Assembly (NCBI GenBank): GCA_964494645.1
Contig: CAZBSH010000003.1
Coordinates: forward strand, 17,678 to 81,677
Source of the DNA: Christensenella sp964494645
GTDB taxonomy: Bacteria; Bacillota; Clostridia; Christensenellales; Christensenellaceae
Length of the DNA: 64,000 nt
Direction: 5' to 3'
The notes beneath the pieces were generated by a model. The model did not search any database. It had not been told where the DNA came from and worked only from the letters and a program-made list of their open reading frames with translations. Below, piece by piece: positions 1 through 8,073 of this stretch; the stretch's first letter is position 1, and the number at the start of each line of letters is the position of its first letter. The translations under genes were made by a program, and so were the position numbers.

Positions 1-785
1 CACGCAAACCTCACACTGCCGCTTGTCGTGTTCGCCGACAACTTGCGGGCCGCTTCCGTAAAGACATCCACTGAGCCCGACGTGCTTGAAACAGCTGCTT
101 CTAAAAGCGTCCCTTGCGCCGAGATCGCACCGGAGACAGAATTTGCATAAAACGTATCTGTGACAATACCTCTTATCTCAATGTTCCCGCTCGTGCTGTT
201 CGTTTTCATTTCATCGAACGTTCCGTCCACCACCGTAATCGCGCCGGAAGTAGTGTCAAAATTTCCACGAATTGCGCTCACTCCCTGTGTGCCGATCTCT
301 CCGGATACCGTGCTCACATCCAACATCCCGACATATTCCACAGGTATATACAACGTAATTTTGATATCCTTATGCTTACCCCAATTCGTAAAAATCGTTT
401 GCTTTGCTCTGCCGCTTTGCATAAGCAATTCCCCGTCTTTCACGCCGTAGTGCATAATATCTTCTTTATCCATCTGCTGATTGCTTGTCTGTTCGGCACG
501 GATCATCTTATCATCAGAAACAACGACCTCCACGCGTTCGTCTACAAACTGCAGCGATATCCGCTTGATACCTGCCGCGTCCTTTTCAAAACTTGTGCTG
601 GTCTGTGCGTCATCCGGCATCCGGTCAAAAAATCCGTTCAAGTTGATCCCTACATTGGAAAACGCGTTTGAAACGCCTGACCATGCGTTGTTCCACATCG
701 TCCCACCGATAATGCCCCACACCAGGATAACGGCAAGGATCGCCGCGACCACTGCCCATATTATTATTTTGCCAATTTTACTCAT
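1..785 (-). CDS. DUF4097-type beta-repeat membrane protein, C-terminus cut by window edge
   Basis: The frame is open from an ATG at 785 to the window edge, giving about 261 visible residues with no stop. AGGAG lies 7-8 nt before the start. Residues ~7-28 are one transmembrane helix. From ~65 onward the protein becomes a series of short beta-strand repeats with recurring TSG/VSG turns (STVSGEIG, DTTSGAIT, NSTSGNIE), which is the look of DUF4097/DUF2807 'adhesin-like' beta-helix domains. Proteins of this type sit at the end of PadR/HAAS/PspC-like envelope-stress operons, as here. Its molecular role is unknown. The three upstream genes run in the same direction with gaps of 13-40 bp, so it is the fourth gene of a PadR-led operon. 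Confidence 0.8.
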   Translation of the reverse strand, partial: MSKIGKIIIWAVVAAILAVILVWGIIGGTMWNNAWSGVSNAFSNVGINLNGFFDRMPDDAQTSTSFEKDAAGIKRISLQFVDERVEVVVSDDKMIRAEQTSNQQMDKEDIMHYGVKDGELLMQSGRAKQTIFTNWGKHKDIKITLYIPVEYVGMLDVSTVSGEIGTQGVSAIRGNFDTTSGAITVVDGTFDEMKTNSTSGNIEIRGIVTDTFYANSVSGAISAQGTLLEAAVSSTSGSVDVFTEAARKLSANTTSGSVRFA

Positions 786-798
786 AGCATTGCTCCTC

Positions 799-1155
799 TT
801 ATTTTATGTTGACCTTTACAATTTGCTGCACAGCCGCGCCAATCAGGAATATCACCCAACTAAACGCCCATGCCCCCGTGGTAAAGCTAATAACAAAATA
901 TAATACCACAATGATGATCCACATCGCGCTCGTGTATGCCGAAACCTTATGTTCCCTTGTTTGTGCTTCCTGCTCGGTCACAAACGCCGCTTTCAATATT
1001 TGTTCCATCGCCGCCGCGATCAAAAATATGATCCAAGTGATGAACCAGGCATGCGTCGCAAAGCTGATCAAAAAATATACCGCCACCACGATCAGCCAAA
1101 ACGCGCTTAAATATGCCTTGCGTTTCTCTGCTGCTTTTTGCTGCTGCTCATCCAT
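799..1155 (-). CDS. small membrane protein made of two tandem two-helix modules
   Basis: 118 aa. After a charged N-terminus, the protein consists of two copies of a ~45-residue module (about 12-57 and 70-116). Each has an AY-S-A-W opening, a hydrophobic helix, a short W-containing turn, then WxIFLIxAAxxQI. The same module forms the C-terminus of the next upstream gene (1171-1812), so the two genes share three copies. No enzyme motif is visible. Its position between a HAAS-domain protein and a DUF4097 protein suggests a membrane component of an envelope-sensing operon. Function is unknown. Confidence 0.75.
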   Translation of the reverse strand: MDEQQQKAAEKRKAYLSAFWLIVVAVYFLISFATHAWFITWIIFLIAAAMEQILKAAFVTEQEAQTREHKVSAYTSAMWIIIVVLYFVISFTTGAWAFSWVIFLIGAAVQQIVKVNIK

Positions 1156-1170
1156 ACTATCGTCTCCTCC

Positions 1171-1812
1171 CTACTTTGTAGAGGCTTTGATGATCTGTTC
1201 TACCGCCGCTGCGATCAAGAATATGATCCATGTGATATACCACGCCATCGTCAAAAAGCTCAGAATAAAGTAAAGCGCAACCACAAGCGACCAAAACGCG
1301 CCCAAATATGCCGAGCGTTTTTCATTTTTCTTTTTGTTTTCTACCTGCCATTGCTTGAATTCTTCTACCATCGTATCATCCATTTTTTCGTATTTGGGCT
1401 TTAAGGAGCTATTATAGACAAGCAGCCCTGTCGCTATCGCGATCAACGCAAACATCAGCGTCAATCCGATAATTGGCTGTCCTGATGATCCCAATATGAT
1501 GATCATCACCGGTGATAAAATATATAATACTACTGCGATTGCCACAAGCCTTGCCGATCTCCTGCGTTCTTCTTCCGCTTTGACCTGGTTCACCGGTCCA
1601 TACTCGCTTGCGCTTGCGATCAGCTCATCTACATCGCCCACGCTGCCTTTCACAACCTCAAACGCTTCTGTTTCCGTCGCACCCGACTCGATCAGGTCAT
1701 AATATTTTTCCTTCAAATTCATCAGTATCTCCTGACGCAGCTCGATCATCTTTTTTGATTTCGGCGCATCCGCGAACAGGTTTTCCACATACTGGCGCAA
1801 ATTTTCTTCCAT
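1171..1812 (-). CDS. HAAS (permease-prefix-like) domain membrane protein
   Basis: 213 aa from the ATG at 1812. An ATG five codons upstream (1827) is possible, but it lies directly on a GGAGGA that is correctly placed as ribosome binding site for 1812. Residues ~1-75 are a charged helical domain typical of HAAS/DUF1700 proteins (LRQEILMNLKEKYYDLIESG, then a 'V-G-D-V-D-E-L-I' end). Two helices follow at ~90-130. A linker and a C-terminal two-helix module (~165-210) come next, the module being repeated twice in the gene downstream. HAAS proteins are usually co-encoded with PadR repressors, as here. A signalling or adaptor role at the membrane is inference. Confidence 0.8.
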   Translation of the reverse strand: MEENLRQYVENLFADAPKSKKMIELRQEILMNLKEKYYDLIESGATETEAFEVVKGSVGDVDELIASASEYGPVNQVKAEEERRRSARLVAIAVVLYILSPVMIIILGSSGQPIIGLTLMFALIAIATGLLVYNSSLKPKYEKMDDTMVEEFKQWQVENKKKNEKRSAYLGAFWSLVVALYFILSFLTMAWYITWIIFLIAAAVEQIIKASTK

Positions 1813-1852
1813 TATTCGATCCTCCATTATGATTCCTTCCTTATTTTTACCC

Positions 1853-2173
1853 CTAGATCAGGCTGTCGATCAATTTTTTTGTCTTTTCCCAGTCTTCCTG
1901 ATTCGTCTGATAAAGCGCCCTGCCAAGCGGTGTTACGCGATAATATCTCCTGCGCGCGCCCGTCGTCTCGTCTCCCCAATACGATTCTATCATACCTGCG
2001 TTCTCCAGCCTGCGGAATGCGGAGTACAACGTTGCTTCTTTTAATTCGTATTCCCCCATGGTCGTCTGCTGTATCGATTTATTGATCTCATATCCATAGC
2101 TGTCCTTTTTTAAAAGCTGTGCCAATATGATCGTCTCCGTATGTCCACGGATCAAATCTGATGTTAAAGACAT
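1853..2173 (-). CDS. PadR-family transcriptional regulator
   Basis: 106 aa, the length of the compact PadR subfamily. The winged-helix DNA-binding domain fills most of the protein. YGYEINK (about 26-32), LKEATLYSAFRRLENAGMI (about 44-62) and the wing GARRRYYRVTPLG are diagnostic. GGGAGGAG precedes the ATG. It is the first gene of the operon with the HAAS, two-module and DUF4097 proteins. A perfect -35/-10 promoter lies upstream and carries an inverted repeat, so autorepression relieved by a ligand is likely by family precedent. The divergent MFS exporter at 2383 could be a second target because the two promoters lie within 100 bp. Confidence 0.9.
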   Translation of the reverse strand: MSLTSDLIRGHTETIILAQLLKKDSYGYEINKSIQQTTMGEYELKEATLYSAFRRLENAGMIESYWGDETTGARRRYYRVTPLGRALYQTNQEDWEKTKKLIDSLI

Positions 2174-2227
2174 TTTTTTCTCCTCCCTTCACGTAGCTTC
2201 CATAAAATATCTCGCTTTTCAATTTAC

Positions 2228-2263
2228 ATTATATATACACATACCTCGCCTGTCAATGTATAT
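2228..2263 (-). promoter_or_regulatory. promoter of the PadR operon with overlapping inverted repeat
   Basis: On the minus strand TTGACA (2256-2251) and TATAAT (2233-2228) are separated by exactly 17 bp, a perfect sigma-A consensus. A perfect 7-bp inverted repeat ATATACA (2233-2239) / TGTATAT (2257-2263) flanks the spacer and overlaps both elements. That is where an autorepressing PadR protein would bind. PadR operators typically have ATGT/ACAT-type dyads. The promoter is read directly; the operator assignment is inference. Confidence 0.7.
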
Positions 2264-2288
2264 TTTTAAAAAATATATCCCGCTTCAC

Positions 2289-2317
2289 TTGACAATTAAT
2301 TTTCCCTATATTACGAT
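2289..2317 (+). promoter_or_regulatory. promoter of the MFS transporter gene
   Basis: TTGACA at 2289-2294, a 17-bp spacer, then TACGAT at 2312-2317. The ATG at 2383 follows about 60 nt downstream with AAGGAG in front. It diverges from the PadR-operon promoter 26 bp away, so one regulator could act on both. Confidence 0.6.
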
Positions 2318-2382
2318 ATTCTTTCGGACTTATTGTTATACTAATAAGAATACCGCGGCAAAATATAAAGGAGATAGAACCT

Positions 2383-3639
2383 ATGACTGACGCATCTGCA
2401 ACAAAAAAAGACATAAACATGCCAGATCCGAAGTACAATGGCTGGTTGGGAAAAGTTATACTGTTTCTGTCCGGTCAGACCGTTTCCCTCTTTGGTTCGT
2501 CCCTCGTACAGTTTGCAATTGTCTGGTATATTACGCTATCCACTCAGTCGGGCAGTATCATGACAATCGCATCTATCTGTGCCTTTGCGCCGCAAGTCGT
2601 TATCGCTTTCTTTTCCGGCGTATGGGCCGACCGCTATAACCGCCGATTTCTGATCATCGGTGCAGACGCCATGGTTGCGAGCGCGACTTTTATTCTTGCG
2701 ATCTTTTTTTTGACCGGTCATGACGACCTATGGATGATCTTTTTGGTATCCGCAATACGTTCTGTCGGTCAGGGAATACAAACGCCGGCTGTCAACGCTT
2801 TCCTGCCCCAGATTGTTCCACAGGAAAAGCTCACGCGCGTCGGCGGCATCAACGGCAGCCTGCAATCTGTGATGTTTATCCTCTCCCCCGCGGCCGCAGG
2901 CGCGCTGCTCTCTTTCACTGAGCTTGAATATACGTTTTTTATCGATGTCGGTACTGCCGCCATCGCGATCGTTATTATGTTCTTTTTGAAGGTCCCTGCT
3001 CATGAAAAGGCACTGCTCAAGCAAAAGGGTGGCTATTTTGATGACCTAAAGGCCGGACTTAAATATGTCTTGGGAAGCGGTTTCTTCCGCTCATACTTCA
3101 TTTTCTATGCCTTGTTCTTTATCCTCATCGTCCCCGCCGCGCAACTGACTCCGCTTATGGTTTCTCGTACATTCGGTGACGAATATTGGCGGCTTTCCGC
3201 CACAGAAATCCTTTTTTCGGCAGGCGGCGTAATCGGCGGTATTATCATTTCGATATGGGGCGGTTTCAAAAACCGTATGCACTCCATCGCGCTTTGCTGT
3301 ATCCTGTTTGGTGTGCTTACTGCGTTGGTGGGTGTCGTCCCCGGATTTTTTGCGTTCCTTGTCCTCATGTTTTTCACAGGAAGTACCGTTCCCTTGTTTA
3401 CGACCCCTTCTATGGTCTTATTGCAGGAGCAGGTCGATCCAAATATGCAGGGGCGTGTGTTCAGTCTGACACAAATCGTAATGACAGCCATGATGCCTAT
3501 CGGAATGGCTCTTTTTGGACCGCTTGCAGATCAGGTGCGTATTGAGACGTTGATGGTCATAACAGGCATCTGCGGCGCGATCGTAGGTGTACTGATATTT
3601 TTTAACAAACACTTTAAGCACGGGCTGATTACCGAATAA
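2383..3639 (+). CDS. MFS transporter, drug/macrolide-efflux-like
   Basis: 418 aa with about 12 hydrophobic helices. The first cytoplasmic loop carries the MFS signature SGVWADRYNRR (about 78-88), and the second half repeats the fold. The N-terminal SGQTVSLFGSSLVQFAIVW resembles the MefA/macrolide-efflux branch (MFS_3). It is a predicted proton-driven exporter in the cytoplasmic membrane. The substrate cannot be told from sequence. It is divergent from a padR gene, an arrangement in which PadR often controls the transporter. The ATG at 2383 is supported by AAGGAG 9 nt upstream. Confidence 0.85.
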   Translation: MTDASATKKDINMPDPKYNGWLGKVILFLSGQTVSLFGSSLVQFAIVWYITLSTQSGSIMTIASICAFAPQVVIAFFSGVWADRYNRRFLIIGADAMVASATFILAIFFLTGHDDLWMIFLVSAIRSVGQGIQTPAVNAFLPQIVPQEKLTRVGGINGSLQSVMFILSPAAAGALLSFTELEYTFFIDVGTAAIAIVIMFFLKVPAHEKALLKQKGGYFDDLKAGLKYVLGSGFFRSYFIFYALFFILIVPAAQLTPLMVSRTFGDEYWRLSATEILFSAGGVIGGIIISIWGGFKNRMHSIALCCILFGVLTALVGVVPGFFAFLVLMFFTGSTVPLFTTPSMVLLQEQVDPNMQGRVFSLTQIVMTAMMPIGMALFGPLADQVRIETLMVITGICGAIVGVLIFFNKHFKHGLITE

Positions 3640-3691
3640 GTTTCCCGTTTAAAAATATCGGAAACATTCTAACATAAGGAGTACCCTTTTT

Positions 3692-4204
3692 ATGGATTTC
3701 AGCTACCGCCTTGGATATCGGGCAATAAAAACAGCAATCGCAGTCTTTGTCTGCCTGCTGTTCGGTTATCTTCTTAACCGAACGGCAGCCTTTGCGGTCA
3801 TCGCCGCCATCCTGTGTATCCAGCCCACCTACGATAAATCGAAACATACCGGGCTGCACCGCATTCTGGGTACGATCATTGGTTCGCTGTTCAGCTTTAT
3901 TCCTCTCGAGCTTGCCACAATCATCCCTCAGTATGCTGAATACTGGTTTTTACTGATTTTGCCGCTGCTTATCCTTGCGTTGATCTTTTTGTGTAACATC
4001 CTCGGCATCAAGGACTCCGTCGGTCCAAGCTGCATCATTTTTATGGCTATCGTTCTTCTACATGCAGGTAACACGCTCGACACGCTTCCCTATGTGCTGA
4101 CGCGTACAGCTGAAACTGTCGCAGGTGTACTGATCGCTTTGCCCATCAATCGTTTTCTGTTCAATCCAAAGGAGCTGCCCCCCGCAGATGAAGATGATGT
4201 TTAA
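3692..4204 (+). CDS. FUSC/aromatic-acid-exporter-like membrane protein (short)
   Basis: 170 aa. The N-terminus (YRLGYRAIKTAIAVFVCLL) and following helices match the membrane half of the aromatic acid exporter/FUSC family (ArAE_1, YgaH/DUF939-like). There are five to six helices, with the conserved RTAETVAGVLIALPIN near the end. Typical family members continue into a ~150-residue soluble domain that is missing here. The stop comes just after the membrane block, with an acidic tail (PPADEDDV), so this looks like a natural short form. It lies 52 bp after the MFS gene with its own AAGGAG and is probably co-transcribed. The substrate is unknown. Confidence 0.75.
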   Translation: MDFSYRLGYRAIKTAIAVFVCLLFGYLLNRTAAFAVIAAILCIQPTYDKSKHTGLHRILGTIIGSLFSFIPLELATIIPQYAEYWFLLILPLLILALIFLCNILGIKDSVGPSCIIFMAIVLLHAGNTLDTLPYVLTRTAETVAGVLIALPINRFLFNPKELPPADEDDV

Positions 4205-4255
4205 TATGACCTGTGGTATAATAACAACAAAATAAGAAAGGATAGAATTCACTGT

Positions 4256-4990
4256 ATGAAAGAAAATAAATATGACGAACAAACCTTTTTTGAAAAATAC
4301 TCCCAGATGGATCGCTCCGTAAAGGGTCTCGCGGGCGCGGGAGAATGGCATATCCTAAAGACGATGCTCCCTGATTTTAAAGACAAACGCGTCCTTGATT
4401 TAGGCTGTGGATTTGGCTGGCATTGCGAATACGCGATTGAGCACGGAGCTAAATCCGCAGTGGGCATCGATATCTCTGAAAAAATGCTTGAGCAAGCACG
4501 ACGACGCAACAATTCTAAGCAAATCGAATACATTTGTGCGCCCATCGAGGATGTGGACTTCCCCTGCTGCTACTTCGATATCGTCCTCAGTTCCCTTGCG
4601 TTCCATTATCTGGAATCTTTTGAAGAAATCTGCAGCAAGGTTGCTTCCTATCTTGCCCCGGGCGGCGCGTTTGTTTTTTCTGTAGAGCACCCCATATTCA
4701 CTGCCTACGGAACGGAAGACTGGTACTACGACGAAAACGGCAATATCCTGCACTGGCCTGTTGACCGCTATTTCGATGAGGGCAAACGAGACTCCTTATT
4801 CTTGGGTGAGCAGGTTGTAAAATATCATAAGACGCTTACCACCTACCTAAACACGCTACTCACTGCGGGATTCGTGATTACCGGTATCATTGAGCCGCAA
4901 CCAAGCGAGGATATGCTTGATACCGTACCGGGTATGCGCGACGAGCTGCGCCGCCCGATGATGCTCCTTGTTTCGGCAGAGAAAAAATAA
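4256..4990 (+). CDS. class I SAM-dependent methyltransferase
   Basis: 244 aa. The SAM-binding motif I is VLDLGCGFGWHCEYA (about 45-59), followed by the acidic motif VGIDISEKML (about 69-78) and motif IV DIVLSSLAFHYL (about 104-115), a Methyltransf_11/25 pattern. Substrate is unknown; it resembles the many stand-alone UbiE-like methyltransferases of clostridia. An extended -10 (TGG-TATAAT, 4214-4222) just upstream suggests its own promoter. The nearest purine-rich site (AAAGG) is about 14 nt from the ATG, rather far. The gene ends at a bidirectional terminator shared with ffs. Confidence 0.85.
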   Translation: MKENKYDEQTFFEKYSQMDRSVKGLAGAGEWHILKTMLPDFKDKRVLDLGCGFGWHCEYAIEHGAKSAVGIDISEKMLEQARRRNNSKQIEYICAPIEDVDFPCCYFDIVLSSLAFHYLESFEEICSKVASYLAPGGAFVFSVEHPIFTAYGTEDWYYDENGNILHWPVDRYFDEGKRDSLFLGEQVVKYHKTLTTYLNTLLTAGFVITGIIEPQPSEDMLDTVPGMRDELRRPMMLLVSAEKK

Positions 4991-5001
4991 TATAACGATA
5001 C

Positions 5002-5031
5002 AAAAAGACGAGGGATATCCCTCGTCTTTTT
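5002..5031. terminator. bidirectional terminator between methyltransferase and ffs
   Basis: GACGAGGGA/TCCCTCGTC forms a 9-10 bp stem with A-tract and T-tract on opposite sides, so it can end transcription from both the plus-strand methyltransferase and the minus-strand SRP RNA. Confidence 0.85.
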
Positions 5032-5041
5032 TAAATTAGAA

Positions 5042-5310
5042 GCCGTACACCGCGCTTCGAATCCACCCTCATGAGAGGAAATCACATCGTTGACTCAGAA
5101 CAGGCACGCCTGCGGCACACGCGGCAATTTGCTTACTGCTGCTTCCGTCAGGACCTGACAGGGTTCACAACGCAGCGTTGCACAGGACCCATCCATCAAC
5201 ATCAAACAATGTGCTCCATACCTTACGAGAGGAACCCTCAGCGCGGAATTCAACCCCGCTATAGCGGCTTGCGGGTTACAGGACACCGCTAACTCCCCAT
5301 CTAGTACGGC
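5042..5310 (-). ncRNA. ffs: signal recognition particle RNA, long form with Alu domain
   Basis: About 269 nt on the minus strand. The conserved SRP54-binding helix 8 core is present: GGTCCTGTGCAAC, then GAACCCTGTCAGGTCCTGAC and GGAAGCAGCAGTAAG (about 5200-5135). The 5' part has the Alu-domain signature TGTCCTGTAACCCGC. The termini pair (5' GCCGTACTAG from 5310, 3' GTGTACGGC ending at 5042). This is the ~270-nt Bacillus/Clostridium class rather than the 114-nt enterobacterial form. It partners Ffh to target nascent membrane proteins. The ends are set from the terminal helix and could be off by a few bases. Confidence 0.95.
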
Positions 5311-5331
5311 AAACTTGATAACTACTTACAT

Positions 5332-6609
5332 TCACAGCCCGCGAAAAATACATTCCTCACGTCCGGCGCCCACACCGATCATCTTGACCGGTACGCCGGT
5401 ATGCTGCTCAATGAACTCCACATACTTTCTCGCCGCATCCGGCAAGTCCTCATACTTGCGTATGTGCGATAAGTCAGACGTCCATCCTTCAAATTCCTTA
5501 TAAACCGGCTTTGCTTTTGCAAGCGTCTCGAGCGATGCCGGATAAGTATTTACTATTTTACCATCAATGTCATACCCAGTGCAAACAAAAACTTTAGAAA
5601 ATCCGCCGAGCGTATCCATACGCGACAGCGCAAACCCGGTAATACCGCTTGTTTTCGCCGCAAAATCAACAATTACAAGATCCAGCCATCCGCAACGGCG
5701 CGGTCGACCTGTCACCGTTCCGAACTCGTTTCCTTTTTTGCGGATCTCCTCTCCCGTCGCATCATGCAGTTCCGTCACAAACGGTCCTTCACCCACACGC
5801 GTCGTATATGCCTTAACAACGCCGATCACTTCTGTAATCACCTGCGGTCCCACGCCCGCGCCCGATCCTACGCCCCCTGTATTGGGATGCGAAGAGGTAA
5901 CATAAGGATATGTCCCGAAATCTATATCGAGAAGCATGCCCTGCGCTCCTTCAAAAAGCAATGTTTTGCCTGCATCGTGATACTCATGCAGCAGCGAAAC
6001 AGTGTCGCACACAAATGGCTTAAAATATCTGGCGTGCGCACGGCATTCTTCCAGAATTTCTTCATAATTCAACGGATCACCGCCATATACCTTGGTAATG
6101 ATCTCGTTTTTATCTTCCACACACTTTTTTAACTTTTGCGGAAACGTTTCTTCGTCCATCAGATCGCACATACGCAGACCTACGCGTCCGGTTTTATCCA
6201 TATAACAAGGTCCGATGCCGTTTCCCGTCGTACCGATCTTGAAATCGCCCAGCTTTCTTTCATTCAGCTCATCAAGTACTCTATGATATGGCATAATCAG
6301 GTGCGCTCTGTCACTGATATACAGATTGTCCACCGAAACGCCGCGCTCCTCCAAATACTCGATTTCCGTTTTGAGCGCCTTCGGGTCCACGACCACGCCA
6401 TTGGCGATCACGCACGGCTTTCCCTTGGAAAGAATACCCGATGGGATCAGGCGCAGCTTATACGTTACACCGTCTGCGACAACGGTATGTCCCGCATTGT
6501 TCCCCCCTTGATAGCGCACCACCATGTCCGCTTTAGAAGCGAGATAATCTACAAATCTTCCTTTTCCCTCGTCGCCCCACTGAGCGCCGAAAACTACGAT
6601 ACCGGCCAT
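5332..6609 (-). CDS. purA: adenylosuccinate synthetase
   Basis: 425 aa, full length. It catalyses IMP + aspartate + GTP to adenylosuccinate, the first committed step to AMP. The N-terminal GAQWGDEGKGRFVDYLA holds the GTP-binding loop and catalytic Asp, followed by YQGGNNAGHTV; GTTGNGIGPCYMDK and EGAQGMLLDIDFGTYP are also family-typical. The C-terminal end (IGVGAGREECI) is intact. A consensus-like promoter lies about 115 nt upstream, so it has a moderately long leader. ffs lies just downstream on the same strand with only 21 bp between. Confidence 0.97.
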   Translation of the reverse strand: MAGIVVFGAQWGDEGKGRFVDYLASKADMVVRYQGGNNAGHTVVADGVTYKLRLIPSGILSKGKPCVIANGVVVDPKALKTEIEYLEERGVSVDNLYISDRAHLIMPYHRVLDELNERKLGDFKIGTTGNGIGPCYMDKTGRVGLRMCDLMDEETFPQKLKKCVEDKNEIITKVYGGDPLNYEEILEECRAHARYFKPFVCDTVSLLHEYHDAGKTLLFEGAQGMLLDIDFGTYPYVTSSHPNTGGVGSGAGVGPQVITEVIGVVKAYTTRVGEGPFVTELHDATGEEIRKKGNEFGTVTGRPRRCGWLDLVIVDFAAKTSGITGFALSRMDTLGGFSKVFVCTGYDIDGKIVNTYPASLETLAKAKPVYKEFEGWTSDLSHIRKYEDLPDAARKYVEFIEQHTGVPVKMIGVGAGREECIFRGL

Positions 6610-6724
6610 TTCAGATCACTCCTGTCTGATTTAGAATTTATAGGCAGCGCCTATGGCGCCAAACCTTTCAAAAAACAAAAAATACCGCCGGGAACATAAC
6701 GCCCCCTTTGCGATATCCTATCTT

Positions 6725-6754
6725 AGTTTAACAAAAAAAACAGGCATGCGTCAA
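6725..6754 (-). promoter_or_regulatory. candidate purA promoter
   Basis: On the minus strand TTGACG (6754-6749), 18 bp, TAAACT (6730-6725). The leader of about 110 nt contains a small perfect hairpin (ATAGGC-gct-GCCTAT) close to the start codon. I do not recognise a known riboswitch in it. Confidence 0.5.
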
Positions 6755-6801
6755 CTTTTTTTCACTCATCTGTCTTTTTTATTCCTGCCGCTGATTCACA
6801 G

Positions 6802-6830
6802 TTGCATTTTTGCCGCATAAATACTATGAT
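6802..6830 (+). promoter_or_regulatory. promoter of the lipoprotein gene
   Basis: TTGCAT (6802-6807), 17-bp spacer, TATGAT (6825-6830). The predicted transcript start near 6837 gives a leader of about 80 nt before the ATG at 6918. Confidence 0.55.
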
Positions 6831-6917
6831 ATCAATAGAATAAAACATACAGTATGCCGCTATTTTGCGCACCGGTATTTATCCTGTTCATTTGTGCGGC
6901 GGACGAAAGGGGCTTTC

Positions 6918-7334
6918 ATGAAAAAAAGAATTCTATTACTCTGTCTGGTTCTTGTTTTTGCCGTCTCGCTGATTTCGTGTTCCGCGGCAGTCACTTTCCA
7001 GACATCCGGCGCTCAATACGAGGTCATTGATATGAAAACCGCATCGCAGGCAAGCAATCTCACCGCGTCCGGTGATCATACGTTCTTCATTATGACTCTG
7101 GGTGCAGACGATAAGACCCTGAACGACGCCCAAACTGCTTTTTTGGGGGTGGACGGTGTACCCGCATCTGTATCAGACGGCTCCGGAAACTATGAATGCA
7201 AAGAAATGTCCTTTAAAACGGACGGCAGCAAGATGCAGGTGGAACTGATATTCGAAGTTCCCGCCGCCTTTGCTCAGGCAAAAGATTTTACATTGAGCGG
7301 TAACGGCTTCGGACCTGTCAATTTGCAAAAATAA
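6918..7334 (+). CDS. small predicted lipoprotein of unknown function
   Basis: 138 aa from the ATG at 6918, preceded by GAAAGGGG. An upstream in-frame start at 6810 would put 36 non-secretory residues before a clear signal peptide and is rejected. The signal is MKKR, a hydrophobic stretch, then lipobox LISC (Cys ~21), so it is probably lipidated and exported. The mature part of about 117 residues looks like a small beta-rich domain (SGDHTFFIMTLGADDKTLND, KMQVELIFEVP) with no catalytic motif I can name. It is a single-gene unit with its own promoter and a strong terminator. An Lnt homologue lies at 23503. Confidence 0.7.
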   Translation: MKKRILLLCLVLVFAVSLISCSAAVTFQTSGAQYEVIDMKTASQASNLTASGDHTFFIMTLGADDKTLNDAQTAFLGVDGVPASVSDGSGNYECKEMSFKTDGSKMQVELIFEVPAAFAQAKDFTLSGNGFGPVNLQK

Positions 7335-7344
7335 CAGTCAGCAC

Positions 7345-7377
7345 AAAAAGAGCCGCGAAACCCCGCGGCTCTTTTTT
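7345..7377. terminator. bidirectional terminator after the lipoprotein gene
   Basis: AAGAGCCGCG / CGCGGCTCTT forms a 10-bp stem with a 6-nt loop, flanked by A5 and T6. It also serves the converging minus-strand DUF6320 gene ending at 7393. Confidence 0.85.
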
Positions 7378-7392
7378 ATTCTCTTGCATCAA

Positions 7393-8073
7393 CTACATAT
7401 GAAAGCGCCTTTTCATCTCCGCCTTTAAATATCGCAGCGCAAAGCGCAGTAAGCCAAGTATCGTAATACCGCTGGCAAACGTTGAAAGCGCCATCAGAAA
7501 CAATCCCTGCTTTATACCTGACAGATATAAAATCAATGGAATAAATCCCATTGCTACAAATAAAATCGCATACAGCAAATTCCCGCGCCAGTGCGATTTG
7601 TGGTTGTATGAATAAATGTCGATATAGGCGATACCCAGCGCCAAAATAAGCGGCAGCATATACTGATAAGACCAACCGCTCCTGCTGCCCACAAAATCAA
7701 ACGCCATAAACATGGCGATCAGCGTGACCATCTGCAAAAGCACCTTAACGCCCGCAAACCGGTCGGAAAGGATCGTTCCCTTTACAAGCACCCAAGCATA
7801 CAGCGTGGGCGCTGCTACCGCAAGAAACCACGGTGTACCGTTCCACGTAAAAATATTGATCGCTACGCATAACGTGATCACCACAAACGTCGCCAACAGT
7901 AAGTAGTCCATTACAAGGCTGTGATGGTCAATATATTTTTTGCGCGAAATCGGTGGATATAATTCGTTTTCGGACGGTGACGCCGTTAACTGTTTCCCGC
8001 ACAGAGGACAACATGCAAAGCAATCATCCACAAAAACGCAGCACTCGTCACAGAAATTCATTTTGCGCTCCAT
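7393..8073 (-). CDS. zinc-ribbon membrane protein, DUF6320-like
   Basis: 226 aa. The N-terminal 25 residues are a cysteine-rich ribbon with paired CxxC-type knuckles (CDEC...CPLCG). A cytoplasmic linker and about six hydrophobic helices follow (~55-205). The arrangement matches proteins annotated DUF6320. The start overlaps the end of the upstream acyltransferase gene by 16 bp, indicating translational coupling and a shared task. No catalytic site is visible; an accessory membrane subunit for the acyltransferase is a reasonable inference, not shown. Confidence 0.7.
   Translation of the reverse strand: MERKMNFCDECCVFVDDCFACCPLCGKQLTASPSENELYPPISRKKYIDHHSLVMDYLLLATFVVITLCVAINIFTWNGTPWFLAVAAPTLYAWVLVKGTILSDRFAGVKVLLQMVTLIAMFMAFDFVGSRSGWSYQYMLPLILALGIAYIDIYSYNHKSHWRGNLLYAILFVAMGFIPLILYLSGIKQGLFLMALSTFASGITILGLLRFALRYLKAEMKRRFHM

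Noticed and set aside
114..671. 185-aa plus-strand frame at the window start
   Set aside because: It is antisense to the DUF4097 gene, whose minus-strand frame has a ribosome site, a membrane helix and family-like repeats. The plus frame has no recognisable domain.
5071..5292. Short frames on both strands at 5071-5292
   Set aside because: The region is the SRP RNA, with conserved helix-8 sequence; the frames are by-products.
6610..6720. Riboswitch in the purA leader
   Set aside because: Only a 6-bp hairpin is visible; no purine-riboswitch core or other known aptamer pattern and no terminator/antiterminator pair.
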